Below are positions 7,129-11,359 of a stretch of 11,359 bases of DNA, piece by piece; the first letter of the stretch is position 1, and each line of letters begins with the position of its first letter. The notes below the pieces were generated by a model. The model did no database searches. It was not told where the DNA came from and saw only the letters and a list, made by a program, of their open reading frames with translations. The translations under genes were made by a program, and so were the position numbers. Origin of the DNA: an uncultured Terriglobus sp. (GTDB lineage: Bacteria > Acidobacteriota > Terriglobia > Terriglobales > Acidobacteriaceae); contig CALMAP010000247.1 of assembly GCA_937859825.1 (NCBI GenBank), positions 6,407 through 17,765 of the forward strand, in the 5' to 3' direction.

Positions 7129-8441
7129 AGAACACCTGAAACCGCGGAGTTCGCCGCCTGAGTAAAGAGCTGCATCTGCATGGCCGGTAGCGCGGCTTCA
7201 ACCTTGGAAATAGATTCCGAAGCAGCCGCCCGGACTTCGGACTCGATGGCCTTCTGGGCCACATCGAAGATCGTGACCTCATGGATGGGCAGATGGTCTG
7301 CGGCAATAATGTAATGTTCCGCGTCCTTCAGGCGAACGTGGAGCTTGCGCAAATCCTCAATACTGAGCTTGTGGTACTTGCGGATGCGCAGAATGCGGTC
7401 CACGCTGCCATACCCGATGCCCGGAACACGCAGAAGTGCCTCACGGGCAGCCGCATTGATGTCGACAGGGAAAAACTCTGGATGCCGCCGGGCCCACGCG
7501 AGCTTCGGGTCGATAGACAGGTCCAGTTCGGGCTTGTCTTCCGTCGTAATCTCGTCCGCCGCAAAGCCGTAGTAACGCATCAACCAGTCGGCCTGGTAGA
7601 GACGGTGCTCCCGAACCATAGGGGATGCCTGCAGCGGCAGACGTGTGTCTGCTTCAGGGTAAGGTGAAAAGCCGGTGTAGTACACCCGGCGCAGTTTATA
7701 GCTGGTGTACAGATGGTTTGCGCGCTGGATAATCTGACGGTCTGTCGATGGTGTCGCGCCGATGACCATCTGCGTGCTCTGTCCTGCGGGAGCAAACTTC
7801 GGCGTGGAACGAAAGCGGCTGCGTTCTTCATCCAGGCCAGCTTTGTGGTCGTGGATGTGTCCCATCGTGCCTTCAATTACATGGGACTTCTTCTCCGGCG
7901 CAAGTTGCACCAGGTCGGCCTGCGTTGGCAATTCAATGTTCGCGCTTAGCCGGTCGGCATACGTTCCAGCTTCTTCTAGAAGCCGCTCCGCGCAACCCGG
8001 AATCGCCTTGATGTGGATGTATCCACCAAAATAGTGCACCGTGCGCAGTGTCTTCGCGACTTGCACCAATTGCTCCATTGTGTAATCCGGCGATTGAATG
8101 ATGCCGGACGACAAGAACAAACCCTCGATGTAGTTCCGCTTGTAGAAATCAAGGGTGAGGCTAACGATCTCTTCCGGCGTGAAACGCGCCCGGCGAATGT
8201 CACTTGAAACACGATTGACGCAGAAGACGCAATCGTAAGTGCAGTAATTGGTCAGCAGCAGCTTCAGCAGCGAAATGCAGCGGCCGTCGGGCGTGTACGA
8301 ATGGCAGATCCCATTGCCGTCAGAGTGGCCGATGCCCTTGCCGTTCCCGGCCCGCTTCGCTCCTGAGCTGGCGCACGACGCGTCGTACTTCGCCGCGTCC
8401 GCCAGAATTTCGAGCTTTTGCTGTACTGTCAGCGAGACCAT
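7125..8441 (-). CDS. Putative DNA modification/repair radical SAM protein (UDG-linked)
   Basis: A 438-residue cytoplasmic radical SAM enzyme. The [4Fe-4S]-binding motif is C67-x3-C71-x2-C74 (NYCTYDCVFCVNR). Further Cys residues nearby (C48 and C55) may be structural. The barrel follows (IEGLFLSSGI, YFGGYIHIKAIPG, SANIELPTQ, STQMVIGAT, RRVYYTGFSPY), and then a helix-hairpin-helix DNA-binding-like segment at about 335-370 (LLRVPGIGYGSVDRILRIRK). This matches the family I know as 'putative DNA modification/repair radical SAM protein', named for its constant link to UdgX/DUF4130 proteins. The reaction is not known to me. It is first of the tightly packed run with UdgX and the hydrolase, 90 bp after hpt. 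ATG 8441 has no good Shine-Dalgarno. TAGAAT lies 9 nt before it on the minus strand, so a nearly leaderless transcript is possible but unproved. The last about 30 residues are low in recognisable structure. Confidence 0.93.
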   Translation of the reverse strand: MVSLTVQQKLEILADAAKYDASCASSGAKRAGNGKGIGHSDGNGICHSYTPDGRCISLLKLLLTNYCTYDCVFCVNRVSSDIRRARFTPEEIVSLTLDFYKRNYIEGLFLSSGIIQSPDYTMEQLVQVAKTLRTVHYFGGYIHIKAIPGCAERLLEEAGTYADRLSANIELPTQADLVQLAPEKKSHVIEGTMGHIHDHKAGLDEERSRFRSTPKFAPAGQSTQMVIGATPSTDRQIIQRANHLYTSYKLRRVYYTGFSPYPEADTRLPLQASPMVREHRLYQADWLMRYYGFAADEITTEDKPELDLSIDPKLAWARRHPEFFPVDINAAAREALLRVPGIGYGSVDRILRIRKYHKLSIEDLRKLHVRLKDAEHYIIAADHLPIHEVTIFDVAQKAIESEVRAAASESISKVEAALPAMQMQLFTQAANSAVSGVL

Positions 8442-8531
8442 GCATCTACCATTCTAGCGAAGATGAGGCGAACAAATTTCCTTCACATCACCAGCTACTC
8501 GGATTGGATGCAGCTTAATGGTCACGACCTG

Positions 8532-9101
8532 CTATTTGCCTGCAAGCTCTTCAGGAAAGAGCCGTATGTCCACAACGTTGCGGTATTTCTCGGCGAAATC
8601 CATGCCGTAACCGATCACAAACCGGTTCGGAATGGAGAAGCAGACGTAATCTGCTTCAATAGGCACGAGGCGGCGCTCAGGCTTGTCGAGGCAGGTCGCA
8701 ATCTTCAGGCTTGCAGGCTTGTGCTGCAGCATCAGCTTGCGCAGATAGCTGAGCGTCAGGCCGGTGTCGAGAATGTCTTCCACGACGATCACGTGCTTGC
8801 CTTCGATCGGAACATCGAGATCCTTGATCAGCTTGACCGCGCCGCTGCTGGTCTTGCCTTTGCCGTAGCTGGAGACAGCGACAAAGTCGAACGTATTGTC
8901 CACTTCAATGGAGCGGGCAAGGTCGGCGAGGAAGATCGCCGCACCCTTCAGTACCCCCACAAGCACGATGCTTTCGCCTGCATAGTCCTTCGAAATTTGA
9001 GCGCCGATAGCCCGGACACGCTCACGTATCTCGTCTTCTGAAAACAGAACTTCGCACTGAGAAGCGGGAATAAAGACGGGAGCGGTGCTTGCGCTGGACA
9101 T
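8532..9101 (-). CDS. hpt: Hypoxanthine phosphoribosyltransferase
   Basis: Purine salvage enzyme joining hypoxanthine (or guanine) to PRPP to give IMP or GMP, cytoplasmic. From ATG 9101 it is 189 residues, the usual bacterial size. Motifs: LVGVLKGAAIFL (47-58), the flexible loop SYGKGKTSSG (78-87), the PRPP signature VIVVEDILDTGLTL (104-117) with acidic pair E108/D109 and base-contacting D112, and PNRFVIGYGMDF near the purine pocket. The frame stays open to 9194, but that would run through the intergenic inverted repeat, and the added 31 residues (Arg/Ser-rich) do not resemble the family, so I use 9101. It is divergent from lgt and the first gene of a minus-strand series; the 90 bp to the radical SAM gene hold no obvious terminator, so some read-through is likely. 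Confidence 0.95.
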   Translation of the reverse strand: MSSASTAPVFIPASQCEVLFSEDEIRERVRAIGAQISKDYAGESIVLVGVLKGAAIFLADLARSIEVDNTFDFVAVSSYGKGKTSSGAVKLIKDLDVPIEGKHVIVVEDILDTGLTLSYLRKLMLQHKPASLKIATCLDKPERRLVPIEADYVCFSIPNRFVIGYGMDFAEKYRNVVDIRLFPEELAGK

Positions 9102-9142
9102 GCAACTTAGCCTAAACGCCCTTGGGCCTGGAGCAAAGCGGA

Positions 9143-9189
9143 TGTTTCCGCCTGACCTCGTATACTCCTCAGAGCGGCAGGCGGAAACA
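9143..9189. promoter_or_regulatory. 12-bp perfect inverted repeat around the hpt/lgt -10 region
   Basis: TGTTTCCGCCTG (9143-9154) and CAGGCGGAAACA (9178-9189) are exact reverse complements with a 23-nt spacer. The spacer contains TATACT (9161-9166), a good plus-strand -10 for lgt but with no clear -35. The core GTATAC (9160-9165) is itself palindromic, so the minus strand reads TATACG there, 17 nt after TTTCCG in the right-hand arm. That gives a possible hpt promoter with a weak -35. The arrangement suggests a two-way promoter flanked by operator half-sites, or a long hairpin in a transcript starting further upstream. The repeat is seen directly; promoter use is inference. Confidence 0.5.
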
Positions 9190-9212
9190 GACACCGCGAG
9201 AAACGATCATCC

Positions 9213-10052
9213 ATGTATCCGTACCTGCATCTCGGTCCTTTAGCGCTTGGCACGTTCGGCATTCTCATGTGGCTGGCAGCCGTGGCTGCCACGTATGTGC
9301 TTCATCGTGCCATGGTGCGTGGCGGAGTCACCGCGGATGCCGTCGTGATCGTCGCCACGGTAATGATTGCAGGCGTGATCGGTGCCAAGGTCTGGCATGA
9401 GTTGCAGAACCCCTTCCAGCTCGGGGTCGCGCTGCGCGGCATCGTCTCACCCGGGTTTACTCATCCTCTAGCTATCCTTACCAATTTTCTGCATTGGTTT
9501 CAGGCGGGATTTGCGTGGTTCGGGGGACTGCTCTTTGGTGTGACCGCGCTGATGTGGCAGGGCAGGTCTCACAGGATTGGGGCCATGCGCCTGCTGGATC
9601 TGGCCGCACCGGCGGCAGCCATCGGTTACGGCATCGGCCGCATTGGCTGCCTCACCTCGGGCGATGGAGATTATGGCGTCAACACCACGCACTGGTGGGG
9701 CATCCACATCAAGGACTCCGCACTCGATCCGCCCCAGCCAAATCCACCCGGACTGCTCGTGGAGCCGACGCCGGTCTACGAACTGCTGTTCGGACTCGCG
9801 CTCGGGTGGTATCTCTGGCTGCGTGGACGCAGGCAATTGCCTATCGGTCAGCTTACTGGCGAGTACCTAATCCTGAGCGGCCTGGGGCGCTTTCTGGTCG
9901 AGTTTATCCGGCGAAACGAGCGGCTCTACTTTGGCATGTCGAACGCGCAGGTCGCGGCCTTGCTGACGATTGTGGCAGGAACCGGTTTGATCCTGTTCGT
10001 TCAGCGACGCGGCAGAACCATTCCGAACGCTTTGCCCGTCGCAGAGGTCTAG
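9213..10052 (+). CDS. lgt: Prolipoprotein diacylglyceryl transferase
   Basis: Inner-membrane enzyme that moves a diacylglyceryl group from phosphatidylglycerol to the lipobox cysteine of prolipoproteins, the first step of lipoprotein maturation. It has 279 residues with about seven hydrophobic segments. The Lgt signature is at 138-154 (GYGIGRIGCLTSGDGDYG, R143), the periplasmic VEPTPVYELL is at 183-192, and GRFLVEFIRRNE is at 225-236. The segment aligning with the E. coli SFHGG motif (catalytic-region His103) reads AWFGG here, so a Phe replaces that His; many Lgt homologues vary at this site, so I would not call it inactive. The start ATG 9213 (MYPYLHLGPL) has a typical short N-terminus, with only a weak GAGAAA before it. 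It is divergent from hpt and convergent with the SprT-like gene, with 5 bp between the two stops. Confidence 0.95.
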   Translation: MYPYLHLGPLALGTFGILMWLAAVAATYVLHRAMVRGGVTADAVVIVATVMIAGVIGAKVWHELQNPFQLGVALRGIVSPGFTHPLAILTNFLHWFQAGFAWFGGLLFGVTALMWQGRSHRIGAMRLLDLAAPAAAIGYGIGRIGCLTSGDGDYGVNTTHWWGIHIKDSALDPPQPNPPGLLVEPTPVYELLFGLALGWYLWLRGRRQLPIGQLTGEYLILSGLGRFLVEFIRRNERLYFGMSNAQVAALLTIVAGTGLILFVQRRGRTIPNALPVAEV

Positions 10053-10062
10053 CGAAGCTAGA
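10048..10062. other. Small hairpin spanning both stop codons of lgt and SprT-like gene
   Basis: TCTAGC-GAA-GCTAGA is a 6-bp perfect inverted repeat with a GAA loop. It contains the lgt TAG (10050-10052) and the complement of the opposite gene's TAG (10058-10060). There is no T-run on either side, so it is a weak candidate for a two-way terminator at best. Confidence 0.4.
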
Positions 10063-10756
10063 GCAGTTTCAGGAATGCCTTTGCCTCGTCCAGTTCCGGA
10101 AACAAGCGCTCCTCTGCCTGAAACTCCCTGGAGTGAACACAACGCCTGCCGCCGCGCACCCGGACAGGATGTTTCAGGTGCAGCATCTCGTGGTACATCA
10201 GGTATTCGATCGCGTAGCGAGGCACATGAGCGCGGTCGAAGACGCGGCTGATCACGATGGTGTTGTGTGCAGCGTCATAATGGCCAAGTAGCCTGCGCGC
10301 ATGGTGGCCGCTCCAGGTGAGCACGGGCCGGCCCATGAGTCCGTGGAAGAAACGGCTGTTTACAGCTTCGAAGACCTCATCCAGATTGTAGTAAATGCCT
10401 GCGGCAGTCGTGATCTGCTTGCGGCCCCGGGTTTGGCGCGCGTGTTCCGCCTGCCGGCTTACCGCATCGCTTGAGGTGTAGCGGCGGTACCGGTCCGCAT
10501 GGCTGCGTTCCACAGGTTTGCGATACAGCTTCGCAAGCAGGATATGCGCAATCGCCTCGAGCACACTTTGCGGCGCACCCTGCAAAAGGTCGGACAGGTG
10601 CACCAGCAACTGTCCTTCGCGTAGCCGGATCGTGGTGTTCAGAGAAACAAACCGGCGGAACCGGATGTCAAACGGCGGAATCGGCGCACGCGGACGCAGG
10701 TTCCGGTAAGCCTGTGCAAACAGCATCTGCAATTCAGGAGCGGGAGCCACTTCCAA
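10058..10756 (-). CDS. SprT-like zinc metallopeptidase
   Basis: A 232-residue soluble protein with a zincin active site. The motif is HEMLH (189-193, in YLMYHEMLHLKHP), with a likely third ligand H208 in VHSREFQAEE, the HS/G-x-x-F arrangement seen after the motif in SprT proteins. Before it is a predicted strand pair (RRLLGHYDAAHNTIVIS, 154-170), as in SprT-like domains. The N-terminal 110 residues are Arg-rich and helical, of unknown role. SprT-like domains include SPRTN/Wss1 proteases that digest proteins crosslinked to DNA; bacterial SprT members are mostly uncharacterised. The start is uncertain: TTG at 10756 gives the longest form, GTG at 10750 and ATG at 10726 are alternatives, and none has a strong ribosome site. 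It lies 32 bp after the exported protein gene on the same strand, so the two may be co-transcribed. Confidence 0.82.
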   Translation of the reverse strand: MEVAPAPELQMLFAQAYRNLRPRAPIPPFDIRFRRFVSLNTTIRLREGQLLVHLSDLLQGAPQSVLEAIAHILLAKLYRKPVERSHADRYRRYTSSDAVSRQAEHARQTRGRKQITTAAGIYYNLDEVFEAVNSRFFHGLMGRPVLTWSGHHARRLLGHYDAAHNTIVISRVFDRAHVPRYAIEYLMYHEMLHLKHPVRVRGGRRCVHSREFQAEERLFPELDEAKAFLKLL

Positions 10757-10788
10757 TAGTTTAGTGCTCAGGCAGCCTGGAACTGTTC

Positions 10789-11352
10789 CTACTTCGGCAC
10801 CTCGTACTGGCTGGGCTCAGGGTCTTTCGAGGGTGGATGTGCCTTGAAGTATGCCTGCTGCTCCGGCAGCAGCTTCGTGGCCTGGTCCCGCAGGTCTGCA
10901 ATCGCTTCAAGCGCAAGGTTGCGCGTGAGCTTGTAGCGCGCGTTTTCAGGCGGCTGCTTCAGAATGCTCTGCCAACGGTCCATGCCTGCAACCAACTTTG
11001 GCAGGGATTTGCGCAGGTCCTTGTGGCCTGCGGCGTACTCATCGAGGTTGTCTTCCAGTTCGTTCACAATACCGGAGACTTCGTTCATGTTCTGGTGGAT
11101 GTCTTCGGCACGGCCCTGAGCACGCACATCCGCAAGCACCCGTTGTATGCGGTCGATGCGTGTGTCGATAATCTTTTGAAAAACGAGCACACGCTCGGCA
11201 GGATTCATTGCCGCCTCACGTACTGCATCGACTTCAGCCTCGGACAGGTTGGCCGATCCACGCTGTGCCAAAAGACAAGGCATAGCGAGCAGAACCAGGC
11301 TGAGAGCAGACATAATCTGCGTCCTGCGGGACCTCTGAACCAGACGAAACAC
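10789..11352 (-). CDS. Exported helix-rich protein of unknown function (possibly 5'-partial)
   Basis: I do not recognise a family. Up to 187 residues: a basic N-terminus (RLVQRSRR), a hydrophobic stretch (MSALSLVLLAMPCLLA) and AQRGSA, together a plausible Sec signal peptide cleaved near residue 29-34. The mature part is charged and helical, possibly coiled coil, with about four long helices (SEAEVDAVREAAMN; VLVFQKIIDTRIDRIQRVLADV; VSGIVNELEDNLDEYAAG; LALEAIADLRDQATKLL) and a Pro-rich tail (HPPSKDPEPSQYEVP). GTG 11352 gives the best signal peptide. ATG 11313 has AGGA eight bases ahead but would lose the basic residues. The frame is still open at the window edge, so the real start may lie outside. 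C26 within the hydrophobic stretch (MPCLLA) does not form a lipobox. Probable location: periplasm. Confidence 0.7.
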   Translation of the reverse strand: MFRLVQRSRRTQIMSALSLVLLAMPCLLAQRGSANLSEAEVDAVREAAMNPAERVLVFQKIIDTRIDRIQRVLADVRAQGRAEDIHQNMNEVSGIVNELEDNLDEYAAGHKDLRKSLPKLVAGMDRWQSILKQPPENARYKLTRNLALEAIADLRDQATKLLPEQQAYFKAHPPSKDPEPSQYEVPK

Positions 11353-11359
11353 CTGCCTG

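Noticed and set aside
8442..8531. Terminator or small RNA between hpt and the radical SAM gene
   Set aside because: I see no stable GC-rich hairpin followed by T residues; only a TAGAAT element near the ATG, too weak to annotate on its own.
9102..9194. N-terminal extension of hpt to 9194
   Set aside because: It adds 31 residues unlike the family and would make the hpt/lgt inverted repeat coding; ATG 9101 gives the normal length.
9252..9530. Lgt called inactive because the His103-equivalent is Phe
   Set aside because: The signature Arg and the remaining conserved segments are intact, and this position varies in other Lgt homologues.
10048..10062. Intrinsic terminator between lgt and the SprT-like gene
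   Set aside because: The stem is only 6 bp, not GC-rich, and no T-run follows on either strand.

Overview
The window reads as ordinary high-GC bacterial chromosome, most likely from an acidobacterium of the Terriglobia/Acidobacteriaceae type. This is inferred from the style of the proteins: a PDZ-7TM-GAF-PAS histidine kinase next to an NtrC regulator, an Lgt with an RIGCLTSGDGDYG core, and a radical SAM + UdgX/DUF4130 pair. No rRNA or other taxonomic marker is present. I see no tRNA, rRNA, insertion sequence, prophage or CRISPR array. Nearly every base lies in a gene.

Layout. (1) Positions 1-3456, minus strand: a two-component system. The histidine kinase (542-3456) is split into two reading frames inside its PAS domain. 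It is followed, with an 8-nt overlap, by an NtrC-class response regulator that runs off the left edge. (2) 3457-3725: an intergenic stretch rich in inverted repeats, between the kinase and a plus-strand class-III PLP aminotransferase (3726-4979). (3) 4980-8441, minus strand: a compact run transcribed as radical SAM protein, then DUF4130-UdgX fusion, then alpha/beta hydrolase. The aminotransferase and hydrolase converge stop codon to stop codon. (4) 8532-9101: hypoxanthine phosphoribosyltransferase, minus strand, divergent from lgt (9213-10052, plus strand). Their 111-bp shared control region carries a perfect 12-bp inverted repeat around a TATACT/GTATAC core. (5) 10058-10756: a SprT-like zinc metallopeptidase converging on lgt. 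(6) 10789 to near the right edge: a small exported, helix-rich protein of unknown function.

The part most worth attention is the radical SAM/UdgX pair. The glycosylase half keeps the Glu and the R-loop His that let UdgX-type enzymes bond covalently to uracil-DNA, and it is translationally coupled to a radical SAM protein with a C-terminal helix-hairpin-helix. Both families are known by name, but to my knowledge their joint chemistry is not worked out. A SprT-like peptidase lies about 1.6 kb upstream of the radical SAM start. SprT relatives clear DNA-protein crosslinks elsewhere, so there is a testable but speculative link. The split kinase is the second notable point: it is either a real recent inactivation or separation of sensor and transmitter, or a sequence error.
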